From: Platycnemis pennipes
Taxonomy: Eukaryota > Arthropoda > Insecta > Odonata > Platycnemididae
Direction: 5' to 3'
NCBI GenBank assembly: GCA_933228895.1
Contig: OW121855.1
Span: 29,774,698-29,838,697, forward strand
DNA length: 64,000 nt
In this document: positions 47,395 through 57,691 of the stretch, in pieces
Layout: each line of letters starts with the position of its first letter
How positions within the stretch are numbered: the first letter of the stretch is position 1
Program-made: the position numbers and the translations under genes
Notes under the pieces: generated by a model
Told to the model about the DNA's origin: nothing
Seen by the model: the letters and a program-made list of their open reading frames with translations, nothing else
The model's database searches: none

Positions 47395-47575
47395 CTCTGT
47401 CACACACCTTTGCTGTTACTTCATCTACATCTACTTACTACCCACTGAGCCACCGCGAGAGTGTGTGTCAAGGAGTGAAGATCACCAAACAATCACCACT
47501 GACAGCCAATTAAGAGCTACGATCCTACTACTACATGTTAGACAACTTGCAGGGTATTATGTAGATGTAGAAGAG
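47395..47575. mobile_element. LINE-A end split by a second LINE-A end
   Basis: A plus-strand copy begins with TTCACCCTCTGTCACACACC, the left arm of the terminal stem-loop. It is interrupted at about 47422 by a minus-strand copy (tail TCATCTACATCTAC, then GAGCCACCGCGAGAGTGTGTG and its untranslated region). The host copy resumes near 47549 with ACTTGCAGGGTATTATGTAG and its tail. This is an insertion within the hairpin of an older copy. Confidence 0.75.
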
Positions 47576-47790
47576 CTTCACGAAATTTACACTTGGAACT
47601 TATTATAATAAAAAAAATTTAAAAATACAATTCGATTTTCACTATTCCTTTATTGCAGTGCTGCTGCACTGTTGTTAACATCAATGATGAACTGTAAGGA
47701 GACACTAAAAGGATATTACGGTATTGGCTTCCAAGAAATATTCGTATTGTAATGGCATCATTGTCAGATTGAATTTCAAGCTACTCTCAA

Positions 47791-47953
47791 TAGTAGTGTA
47801 CCAAGGGGGGATGGGGGGTGGGGAGGGGGCGCCAAAATTGAAAAACATCTTTTTTTAGTTTAAGAAAAAATAACTTTTTTTCTACCGGGGGCGGCCACCA
47901 TCTAGTTAGCCCCGGGCGCCAAGTTACGCCAAGGTAGCCTTGGTACGCTACTG
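47791..47953. mobile_element. hAT-type MITE, short
   Basis: 163 bp between TAGTAGTGTACCAAGG and its inverse CCTTGGTACGCTACTG, without coding capacity. Flanking octamers ACTCTCAA (47783-47790) and ATTCTCAA (47954-47961) form an 8-bp duplication with one mismatch. The CAGTRGYGTA-type terminus and GGCGCC-rich interior are typical of hAT MITEs. Confidence 0.8.
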
Positions 47954-48252
47954 ATTCTCAAACAAATCAAACAAATTAAAATTCAAACCTACAAAAATTG
48001 ATGAATCATCCTTTGTAGATGGTGAATTAATTATTTCTATATGCATATGATATTCTCGTGATCAAAACAAAAACAGCTGTACTTAAAGACAAGACTTACT
48101 AAATACTTATTCCCGAGTCCCAGACGCTATAGAGGAGCAGATGAGTCTACTTAACAGGTATAGAAATATGCATACCTACTTGTTCTTTAATATTACAGAT
48201 TTCCGAAACCCCAATATTCTGGGGGCGGGTAAAATAACTAGCGAACAATGCA

Positions 48253-48284
48253 TACAGTCCCGAATTTCTTAATTCGGGACTGTA
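48253..48284. repeat. Perfect 14-bp hairpin
   Basis: TACAGTCCCGAATT at 48253-48266 and AATTCGGGACTGTA at 48271-48284 are exact reverse complements with a TCTT loop. No element ends or target duplication were seen. It could be a palindrome-prone replication product or a small RNA hairpin; there is no evidence for the latter beyond the structure. Confidence 0.8.
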
Positions 48285-48650
48285 ATAATCACTTATTACA
48301 CAATGATTATGATTTAAAAAGATCCGATCACATAAAATCCCATCAATCGAACTCACTGGCATTATAATGAGCACACAGTCGTGATAGTTGGAGCTGGGGA
48401 TGAATACTGAATATTTAAAAAGCAAATCGGCCGTTTTTCGAGTACGCTGAGGAAAACGATCAATTTTCGTTCATGAACGATGGTGAGAACCATCGTGGAC
48501 TGAGATTGATCTTCATCGTGGCCTATGGGGAATCCAAAGGCATTAAGGGCAGAGGAAGTGAGGGAATATTGTGAGAATGGGGAACGGCGCGTAAATGCCA
48601 CTTGACACGCCTGTCTACAGGTTTCTGGCCGGCGGAATAATTGCGATGAG

Positions 48651-48674
48651 AGGGAGAGAGAGAGAGAGAGAGAG
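48651..48674. repeat. (GA)n microsatellite
   Basis: About a dozen GA units with one interruption. Shorter relatives are at 37529-37543 (CT) and 63669-63682 (GA). Confidence 0.85.
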
Positions 48675-48875
48675 TGAAAATGGCTCACAGTCCATCTCAC
48701 GAATGCATTTATCTCGTGGAAAGCGAGCCGAGGTTGGGGCCTTACGTGGGAACACGAAATTCACGACCAACACGCAAATCAACAACGGTGTGCATTTCCG
48801 AAACCAGAACCGCGAATCCTCTTTTCTTTATACTCGGAATGATCACGGCCTTCTATGGAGGAAATCTCAAAAATA

Positions 48876-49424
48876 ATGGGGTCGTTTACCATATTTTTTT
48901 ATTGCCGAATCTGATAGAGTTTGTAAAATAAAAAGATCCGTATTTTTCAGTTTTCTGATCCGTCAATTATTTGTCGAGTTATAAGCGACGAAAAACTGAT
49001 GTTTTTAACCCTTTCGGAAAAATGGGCGTGGTGCAACCTCTGACGCATAACGACTTTGTCCAATCACAACTGAGCCCGCGAAGCTACTTTGCCGTATCGC
49101 AATGGGGGGGGGGGGGGGGGGGGGACCACAGCTTACGCTGCCAATAGGAACAGTTGCGATAGCATCTGTGCGAGCAGACCTTCCGAGAACCCCCCTCCAC
49201 TCCCTTCCCCCTCCCCTGAAAGCAGTCAGACGGGAGGAAAATGACGTCAATGTTATCACAGCAGCTTATTCGGTGGGCGTCACCTTTTGCTTATTTTAAT
49301 TTTTGATTTATGAGTGAATGGTTGTGGTTAGAAGATAAATTTTTTCACTAACATTCTTTTTTTGTTTCCATCTAACGAATTCGTGTACAAAATTGCGATT
49401 TCGGTTCCGAGTAAACGCCCCCAT
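48876..49424 (+). mobile_element. MITE-like repeat, copy C (full length)
   Basis: Same orientation and ends as copy A (123-651). It is longer mainly because of a G21 homopolymer at 49104-49124 where copy A has G7. The CRE palindrome is at 49242-49249, and CCAAT boxes lie near 49060 and 49141. No target duplication is evident. Confidence 0.75.
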
Positions 49425-51654
49425 TTGAAAAAAATCACTGATTCGGAAATCATAATGTACAATGATACGGGTCGTTCGCTCACTCCGTCCGTTAAGTTCA
49501 TCATTAATTCATGTATGCCAGTCCAACTACAAAGTCAGGTGCATCTTCTGATAGTTTTACCTTCCGTAGGCCTTTACAATGAGCTTGTTATGGTAGCAGC
49601 ATGGTCTGCTTCACCGTGATGACGGATTTTTTTGCGTTATGAAAGGGGAGGAATAATCACATGCAGCGGGAGAGTAGGAAGGAGATGGAGGAGGAGATAC
49701 CAGAGGGTTTATGGGGACAATATTTCCATAATAAATAGCAGACGTGTGCCGCGTATGCAAAATTCCAAAGAGCTACGTGAATTCGCGAGGCGTCAGCCGC
49801 TAATTACGGCAGGGGTAATGACTACAAGACTCTCTTGACTAGAAAGAATATTTACCCTGGAGCGCATCTATGATTTTATTACTTTGTATCCCTGCTATAT
49901 CTACTTCATCAAGATTTGCACGATTGGAGTAAGTTGGCGGCTTCTCATTCAATCGTCGTCTCGCTAATTCACTGGATTATCCACAAAAGATACGAAATTT
50001 TATTGAGACGCAATTACCACTCATTTATATGTTCCCACCTTTTTAGGACTCTTTAATTCATCAATCATAGGAGCAATCACTTAACAAAAACTCTTAAATT
50101 TCCCAATACTAATTATGTATTTCTGGAATTCCACTGATTGGTGTTATGATGACACGGTATTCCCACCTGAATCTACAAAAAAAGTTTAATCGGCAAACGC
50201 TCTACATTAATTCCTTCGATAAAGCCTATGCTCGAACTTCCCACTCTCGTCTAATGTTACTCCTCTAATACAGCGTGCCGTTTAATGACTTCAAACTCTC
50301 TAGTTATCTTTTAGCCGAACTCTCAATGCACCTCCTTTGGATTCCTCAAAATTTGACTTATTCTATTGCTATCTCTACCTTTTCTTCATCCATATTCTTT
50401 TATTCCAATTACACAAACGGCATCGACATTAATAAACCTATACTGTTAAGTTCTCAAAACTTCTCTCATTCTTTCACTTAAATTTCCGATTGCTTCACCA
50501 CGCAGCGATGCGCTAAGATGAAAAATATTATTATTTCCTTTCGCTGACTTTTTTGACCGTGGTCTCGACTACGAGTAGTTTCCTATCAATAAATATAGGT
50601 TTCCTCAGCTGAAGCAATCTTTCTCAAAATACCCGAATCATGTCCCTAATTACCTTTAACCCTTTCCCAATGAGCACCACTATAACAAACACGACCTTTC
50701 AAGCAAATGAAGGGGACTCGTGATGCATAGCTTTGGCGGGAGAATAAAAGGAAATAAGGAAAGACATGAGATATGGGAGAAGCGCACGCATAATTCAGTC
50801 GTGAGTGTTACTTGGGGGGGCGCCGAAACATTATGACAAGCGAATGACGAATGGCGCAGCTGTAATCGGCTTGTCGTGGCTGGCACCCTCATAATATTGC
50901 TTTGACTCCAGAGTTGGATCCGTACGAAGGAGGAAAAGTGCCGTGAATAAAAATAAAAACGAAACGTTCAGGACGATTTCAATTTTCGCTTGTTCGGGGG
51001 AAAGACCCACGAATTATTCACGGAAAGAGTGTTCGAGCGAATAGTTTAAGGGCTGCCTGAGTGTCGGCACGTTCAAATGGTGACGCAAATGAATAATATC
51101 CTAATGGACGCGTTGATCATTAGCGATGTGGATTTGTCATGACCATTTCCTCATTACCTTTATATATTTTGGATTTTCGCTCGGTTATCATTTACGCGAC
51201 TAAATCATTCAAACGACCATGGCATAAAATAAGATATCTCTACAAAGATGTCGTCACATTTCGCTGTAATGGGATCTCATTACGACCACGAGTCATTCAC
51301 CGAATGAGTAAAAATTCCACTTGGCCAACCAAGACAGGTTGACTTCGAACATAACGGCATGTTATGACCACAGATTACTAATAATCTTAATTCCAAGATA
51401 ATAATGGGCACTGAATGACATACATTTCTACAAATTTCGGATAGACTTTGATGGAATTTCCCTATTCTCCTAGGAATTTTATCCTTCAAACTTTTTTCCC
51501 CGACGGAATTTGCCTATTCAGACTAGTATATATCCTACCTCCCTTCAAACCATTCAAATTACCGTTTCCTTTCCTCCCTCTCCCACGCTTACTAATATTT
51601 TAACCTCATTAACGGCATTCAATACTGTCTCATTGCCTCTGCCTTTTGTGATAA
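49425..51654. other. Intergenic, no supported gene
   Basis: Mostly AT-rich. The longest frame is 72 codons (plus, 51510-51728) and overlaps the start of a SINE. Nothing else could be supported. Confidence 0.45.
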
Positions 51655-51790
51655 CACCTATTTCACTACGTCGTCCGTCGGATGGGACGTTAAAACGTGG
51701 ACCCCTTAGCGCATTTCGTTTGGAGTAGCCTAATGCCGATGCCGGGTACATCTCCACCATTCCTCATTTCCCTGAATAATTAATACCAAT
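51655..51790 (+). mobile_element. tRNA-derived SINE, 5'-truncated body
   Basis: CGTCGGATGGGACGTTAAAA, then GACCCCTTAGCGCATTTCG and GTAGCCTAATGCCGATGCCG match the SINE bodies at 4.73 kb and (inverted) 54.8 kb. The tRNA-like head is absent. The longer SINE copies show that the matching 84-base stretch is repeat DNA, so overlapping short frames are not genes. Confidence 0.7.
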
Positions 51791-52513
51791 TTTCATCTGC
51801 CCACCTATCCTTAAATCCTTAATGACCACAATTGTCGGTCTCCTTCCCCTATATCAACAACGGAAAGATGCATGTATGATCGGATACCAATATAAAAATG
51901 TTTACACCAAGTGATATAAGTTTCCAGTTCGTTAAAATGTTCGCGACAGTAGATAGGATGAAAACATAGACTTCATGACCCTTGATTGTTGAGGGCCTAC
52001 TCACGGGAGTTGCTCGGATATCCTCGACCAGCTTGAAGTATTGCCACCAACTCGGATTCCCAGCTCTTTGCAGCCGAACAGGGTCGAAGCTCGCCGCTCC
52101 TCTTTTTTTTAAATCGTGAGAACACTTCGAGGAGAAGGAGAAGTGGACACACACCACAACCGAGCGCGACGATCGCAAGAATTTACAGCGGCAACTAAAG
52201 CCGGAGAGGACTCCAATCGATTCCTCAAGTGGTCACTCGCGTGCCAGTCGAAAATAAGAGCAGGACTCTACAGAAGTGTGGACAAAGATGGGAAAAGGCG
52301 TGTGGACAAAAGAGAAAAGGGATATTCGTCGATGTAGTCAGGGGACCTCTTCGCCAATTTCTCTTCTTCTGTCTCCGACGACCCAAACAAAGGCCTGAAG
52401 CTGGACGAATGGGCCGAAATAGTCCAAACAAATGCAGGTAGTCATCCCTCGAGCGCTCGCCTCGATAAGGTCGTTATTCCGCTTGCACGAGACGTGGGGA
52501 AATTATTTTGAGA
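51791..52513. other. Intergenic, no supported gene
   Basis: A minus-strand frame of 109 codons (51849-52178) and several shorter frames are not recognisable. Confidence 0.45.
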
Positions 52514-52716
52514 ATGGGGGCGTTTACTCGGAACCGAAATCGCTATTTTGAAAACAAAATGTTTAGATGGAAACAGAAAATGAATTTTGGTGAAAAAATT
52601 AATCTTATAACCAAAGCCATTCACCCATTAATCAAAAATTAAAATAAGCAAAAGGTGACGCCCACCGAAGGGTTTAAAACACCAGTTTTTCGTCGCTTAT
52701 AACTCGAGAACTAATT
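52514..52716 (-). mobile_element. MITE-like repeat, copy D (internally deleted)
   Basis: Inverted copy that keeps the ATGGGGGCGTTTACTCGG end and about 150 bp. It then jumps from GACGCCCACCGA directly to AGGGTTTAAAACACCAG, losing the central ~240 bp with both CCAAT boxes and the CRE. It ends near CTCGAGAACTAATT, about 90 bp short of the other terminus. Confidence 0.8.
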
Positions 52717-54167
52717 GGGGTAAGCCTATTTAAGCTCTTCAAAACCGGATAAATACAGGATATGAATTAAAACAGAAAATAAATACGCAGGATAACCCAA
52801 GGAGTAGATTACCTAGTTGCAAAGAATCACCAAGAACGTTAGTAGGTACTGTCAACTTTACGAATAGGTACTTCCCAACTTACGTTTTCAAAAGTTAGCG
52901 ACTAATGACATCTCATAGGATTTCCCGAAATATTTTCTAGCTAATTAAAAAGTATCCCTCTGGCCTCAAGCCAATAATGAACAAGAAAAATACTTATCAA
53001 TACTGTTTTCATCAAGCCGAACCATTACGGGATCGGTGAGGAGTCTCTAAAACAGGATCACTTTCCCGACTTGAAACATGCAGGATTAAATTCGCGCAAC
53101 GAGCTCATAAAACTAAAGAGTGATTAAGCGATTCGGCATGAATTTTCCAGGATGTTATTTTCACACGGGGGGCACAAAATATTTTTCCAGTGATTGGAGG
53201 CGTAGATTAGAGTGTAATATTCGTAATGTATATCAATAAATTACAAAATGCTCATATTTGTTCCAGAACGATTAAAACGCACGACGGGTGAAAGATAACA
53301 TTTTTTACTCCAGGGCGATAAAAACATTACGACGGGTGAAAGGTAACATTTTTTCCCGACTCCGACAGAATAATTAACGAGGCCAAACATACATAACATA
53401 AAAACATCGTGCAATTATCAGACGCTGAGTTCTGCGAATAATGTGCGAGCTTTCGCGTATGCATGTACAACCTCGGATGAATTTTTTTCCCCCAGATTCC
53501 TCACTCTGCAGGGCTTTAATTGGCCAATTACACACAAACACTCGAGACTGCAATTATGGCGAATTTGCGGGAACGGAAAAAATTCGACCCTTCAGGGTGA
53601 AAGGATGAAAAAACACAAATTCCCCTCTAAAAGCAAAACATAAACAAAACAATAAAACTCTTCCGTGCTTCCCGGGGCCCATAAGAAAACATCAGGTCAA
53701 TTAATGACACTCAGACGACCTCAATGAGCACACTCCACGACCAGAGCAACGCTTGTACCCAAAAGCGAACTTTTGTTACTTAGCGAACTTCGTACTTTAC
53801 TTTTCTTAACAAGTTCTGAAAAAGAGGAAGCAAAGAAGGGAATGAATAGTTAGACAAGGAGAGCGATACGCAAAGGTGTCAGGTGATGACCAATCCAAGC
53901 GAAAAGCCTTAGAATGGCACTGAAATGAATTATAGCTCTGCGATGGGGAGAGACCAACTGACCACATTATATGCACACGAAATAAAATCCAAACCAGTGA
54001 TATACTCTTGTATGTAGTTCACGCTCTGTAACTACCACCCGCTGATAAAGGGCGAATTCTAAATTCGATTGGTATTATGGCAATGTCTTCAAAAGTATCA
54101 GGACGCATATGATGAATGAATGAATCGCTTTATTGAGACGAAAGATAAAGTCTTGTTGGTTGAGAAC
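52717..54167. other. Intergenic with a short tandem duplication
   Basis: At about 53281-53357 a 48-bp unit is repeated once (ACGACGGGTGAAAGATAAC / ACGACGGGTGAAAGGTAAC followed by ATTTTTT). No gene could be supported. Confidence 0.5.
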
Positions 54168-54179
54168 AGTAGGTATGTA

Positions 54180-54641
54180 TACCATAGTATCAGGCTCAAC
54201 TTGGTGGAAGTTGAATTTCGTAAATGAAATATTAACTGTTTCCTTCCACAGAATTATTTCCTTGGTACGACATGTTTCGACACAACGGTGTCATCATCAG
54301 GTACAAAATTAAATACAGTTTCCTCGTGTATATATACCATGAATGGTAGTGGGTGTTCAGGAGGGGAAAAAACTGTTGTGGGGAGGTAAGGGGTGACGGA
54401 GTATGAGTCGATGGAAACCCGTGAGTGGGGGAGGAGGGCGGAGGGGGGCGGGGGGAGGGGGGGGGGGAAGTTGACTTGGCATGGGTCTCCTGTCTTCGGT
54501 TAGGGATTAAGGTGGTGGTGGGTTGTCAGCAGGTGGGGAGTGGGATGGGAGGGCCACGGGTGTCTGTTTCTCCGTAAGGGATAGAGAAACTAAATAAAAT
54601 AAATCTGTGGAAGGAAACAAAGTTAATATTTCATTTACGAA
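54180..54641 (-). mobile_element. Foldback insert (Penelope-like) with hammerhead motif
   Basis: A perfect 12-bp direct duplication AGTAGGTATGTA flanks the insert (54168-54179 and 54642-54653). Inverted arms share TTTCGTAAATGAAATATTAAC and TTTCCTTCCACAGA (about 54212-54256 and 54597-54641). A 32-base tail (54180-54211) lies beyond one arm. The interior holds a minus-strand hammerhead motif (54265-54304) and a G-rich stretch (54425-54468). No protein-coding part remains. Long duplications, an inverted-arm-plus-tail layout and a hammerhead match Penelope-like elements. Confidence 0.7.
54265..54304 (-). ncRNA. Hammerhead ribozyme motif (minimal type)
   Basis: On the minus strand, in order: GTAC (stem I, 54304-54301), core CTGATGA (54300-54294), one extra T, stem II GACAC-CGTT-GTGTC (54292-54279), GAAA (54278-54275), a two-pair stem III (the last A and C, loop AT, then GT), the expected cleavage after GTC (54271-54269), and GTAC (54268-54265), which closes stem I. 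All invariant core positions (CUGANGA and GAAA) are present. The very short stem III is what is reported for hammerheads in Penelope-like elements. The extra T before stem II is a deviation. Confidence 0.6.
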
Positions 54642-54744
54642 AGTAGGTATGTAGTTTACCCACCGAAAGCATCCTCCGTCATTCTAACATTCTTTGGCTC
54701 TATCTCTTCTGTGTATTTTCCATCTTTTCCTAACTAATAGGTGC

Positions 54745-55015
54745 TTCAGACCGGGAATAGCTGGACAAGGAGGGATAACTGAGAGATTCCAGCGTCTGAA
54801 TTAGCCTGCTCTTAACGAAAAGGCGCCAAGGGGACCACCGCTCAACGTCCCATTCGATGGACTGAGACTTAAATGCTCATGTTATCTACCTAAATGTTAT
54901 CCACAAATAACTCAAGTAGGGGTCAGTTTATCAATGAAATATATCTTCCAATGCCGGGATTCGAACCCGAGTCCTCCCGGTAACCGCGGTACCAACCCGC
55001 CCCCCTCCTTTGGCT
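54745..55015 (-). mobile_element. tRNA-derived SINE, minus strand
   Basis: The minus strand has a good B box GGGTTCGAATCCCGG (54954-54968 on the plus strand) and an A-box-like GGGTTGGTACCGCGG just upstream, as in a tRNA-like head. The SINE body with CGAATGGGACGTTGAGCGG and AGAGCAGGCTAATTCAGACG follows. It matches the SINE at 4.6 kb through head and body. Confidence 0.75.
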
Positions 55016-57148
55016 AACTCGCTTCTTCCCGTAAAGCAATCAGCCCTAGGCCAAAATCCAACGAAAGTTATTAAACTGCCCCGACTGCTATATGCCCGCC
55101 TTGAATTTCATCAGTGAATATATCACTTCACCCCAGCCACGTACCTATAGTTAACCGAACGGCGAATGAATGTAAAATCGCGTTCGGGTGGCCGGGAACG
55201 ATTGCGCCGAGATTCAAAACACTCGGCCCGGTTCCCGGGGCGAAAAACGACCGGGACGCCATCGTCTGAGGATGCTCTGAAGCGCCGCGGTGGGTCGGGA
55301 CTTTCACCTGGGCGGCAGAGGACAGGACTCGATGGGAGGGGTGAAGGGCAGGACTTGATTAATGGGTTAGGTCGCGCGACGGAATACGTGGGGAAGGGGG
55401 AGAGGAGGGGAAACGAAGATAGGGAGTGGAGGAGGGTGCTGGGAATGTGAAACACGAGACAGTTCCCGGGGAATAATCCGGGCTAATAATTCCATGTTTA
55501 CTGAAGGTGGGCACCTACTACGGATTGATATGTTTCGTGGTTCGTATGTCAATATCCAGCCATATCCTCACACTTAACGAGAAACAAGGTTGCTCTTCCT
55601 CTGGCTGGTGTCCCACGGCGATTATGATGCTCGAGATTTTCAACTATTGCTTTTGTTGTACCATGAACTTTCTACCGTTTCGGGTAAGATTTCAATTCGT
55701 TAGGTACTAATTTTTCTGCACTCCTCAAGGATATTTTCTACCCTAAATTCATCAGTTACTCATTCTTTTTACCTACAAAAACGTACCATTAAATGGCCAA
55801 AGTATCAAATATTCGCCAGATTCGTTACTCCACACTAGGAAGCATGGGTGGAAATAATCAATAAATATGTTTAGGTGCTGTCGACGTTGCAATTACTAAG
55901 CATCTTGTATAAAATTTTGTTACGGAGCAAACACCAATAATGACCACCTTTAATCTAAAACTAGGTGCATCATTCATCTCCTTAATTTTATTATCACTAG
56001 CGTGTAATTCAGGTATTAATTTTGCCGGAATTACGTGAAATAATTACGTGCCGGAATAAAATTCCACTTTATATCCTTAATACAGGCTGACTATAGCTTA
56101 GACTTCCGCCCATTAATAAACATGAACACCACTTGAGCTTCCTCTAAAAGCAATAACTGCATACAAACCCTTCATATTGTTTAAAAAATATTTCTTCGCT
56201 CTCGTAATAGTATGCGGCAAAGAATTGATACTTTCACTGGAAATACAGTCTCAGGTGTGCCGGGAAGGTTAAGCTAACAAATTTGGCCTCATGAAATGCA
56301 GCGAATTCATACCGGGGGAGAAAAAATAACATCTCCAGAACGCATTTCGCTTACATAAGGGCAAAATAATAATGCATAAACGCTGCGAGCAACACCCCTG
56401 ATACGCTCAGCGAACGCAATAATACGAATACATTAGTTCGTGGTGGTATAATTTACCAAGGAAGACCAAAACCTGAAATGGATAAAACCAACAAAATCCG
56501 AGAGAGAAGAAGACAATCAAAATTCAGACCTATTGCCGAATAAAACTATCCGCGTAAGAACGCTTTTCATGCAAACCTACGAGTGCACATGAGGCAATTG
56601 AAAAATGACTAAGCGATGAACCTAAGCAAGCAAGCAATTCAGAGTGATAAGGAGATTTCTCTTTAGTATAACCATTCTTAACTCTTAGCACAATTCGAAG
56701 TGAAGGAGCGAAGTACGTTTACTAGCTGGGCGGTCTAAAATCCGAAAGTTTTGAGTCTGTGGACGGGCAAGCAACTGATCCCTCAGAATCGCGGCCTTCG
56801 AGAAGCGGCTTTGAATACTTCAAAGGAGCCGATGGACAGATTAGTCCATCGCCCCAATTGATTCATCAATTAATTATAAATTCCGAGCCGTAATTACAGG
56901 TTGGCGGACTAATTTAGACGCCGAGAGAGCCAGATGTTTACGCCCAAAGCGGTGGGCTGACTACTCTAACGGCAAGGTGAGCTTCAAGGGATGCAAGAGG
57001 AAGAAGGAAGGCACATCGTGCGGGTCATCGACGTGGACCGAATGCCGAAAACTTGGCAATGCATCGACTTCAGGGCGGAAATCGGCAGCATCGAATTTGT
57101 ATACGCATTACGATCAAGATTCGGCACGCCACGGCGTTTCCATGTCTA
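55016..57148. other. Intergenic, GC-rich patch at 55.15-55.45 kb
   Basis: Two frames on opposite strands (about 110 and 94 codons) overlap in the GC-rich patch; neither is recognisable. The interval 55700-56700 is AT-rich and featureless. Confidence 0.45.
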
Positions 57149-57689
57149 AGGCCGGGATTACGATGAACGTTTTCTGACGTGAGGGAAATGGACGATGGCA
57201 TTGTTGAAGTTAGGAGAATGGGAACGCAATGAAGCTAATCGCGACGGACGGACGTTGACGTGCCGCCAACGTACGTTGTGGAACTCTTGTCAAGGTCTAG
57301 CTTTGCCGTCGCGTCGGTTTCCGTCAGCCAATCACGAGTGACTTGAAAATCAAGTGAGGGTAAATGTTCGGATGAGGGTGACACTTTTCAAAAATTTTTT
57401 TCTAACACTGAAAATCGTCCTTTTTCGATGAAATTTTCACAATATATACTTGCTATGTTCACACTTCACTCTACGCTAGAAAAGTTTTGGAAAAAGGTAA
57501 AAACTTAGGGTGTTACAACAACTGGAACCCAAGAGGTGACTGCCGTTTTCCAATATGGCGGCGCGGCGAACAGTGTTTCCAATATGCCGTCTAACGTGAT
57601 ATGCCACCAATAATTGAGCCGCTACGCTGGCGTTCAACGCCACCGTCCGTTTCCGTCGCGTCAGAAAAGGCTCATCGTAATCCCCGCCT
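57149..57689. mobile_element. TA-flanked element with long inverted ends
   Basis: 541 bp between TA dinucleotides (57147-57148 and 57690-57691). The left end AGGCCGGGATTACGATGAAC and right end (reversed AGGCGGGGATTACGATGAGC) are inverted. The match continues imperfectly for about 60 bp (TTTTCTGACG, GGACGRTGGC). No coding capacity. TA duplication suggests a Tc1/mariner-type or related non-autonomous element. The interior has GACGGACGGACG and TATGGCGGCGCGGCG stretches. Confidence 0.75.
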
Positions 57690-57691
57690 TA

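Larger units (their letters stand above)
47962..48875. other. Intergenic, includes a perfect hairpin and a GA tract
   Basis: A perfect 14-bp hairpin lies at 48253-48284 and a (GA)n microsatellite at about 48651-48674. The interval 48360-48850 has frames up to 112 codons on both strands without recognisable content. Confidence 0.45.

Noticed and set aside
36552..47575. CRISPR-like regular array, because CCTGCAAGCCACC recurs many times
   Set aside because: Spacing is irregular (hundreds to thousands of bases), both strands are used, and each instance is the 3' end of a LINE-A copy.
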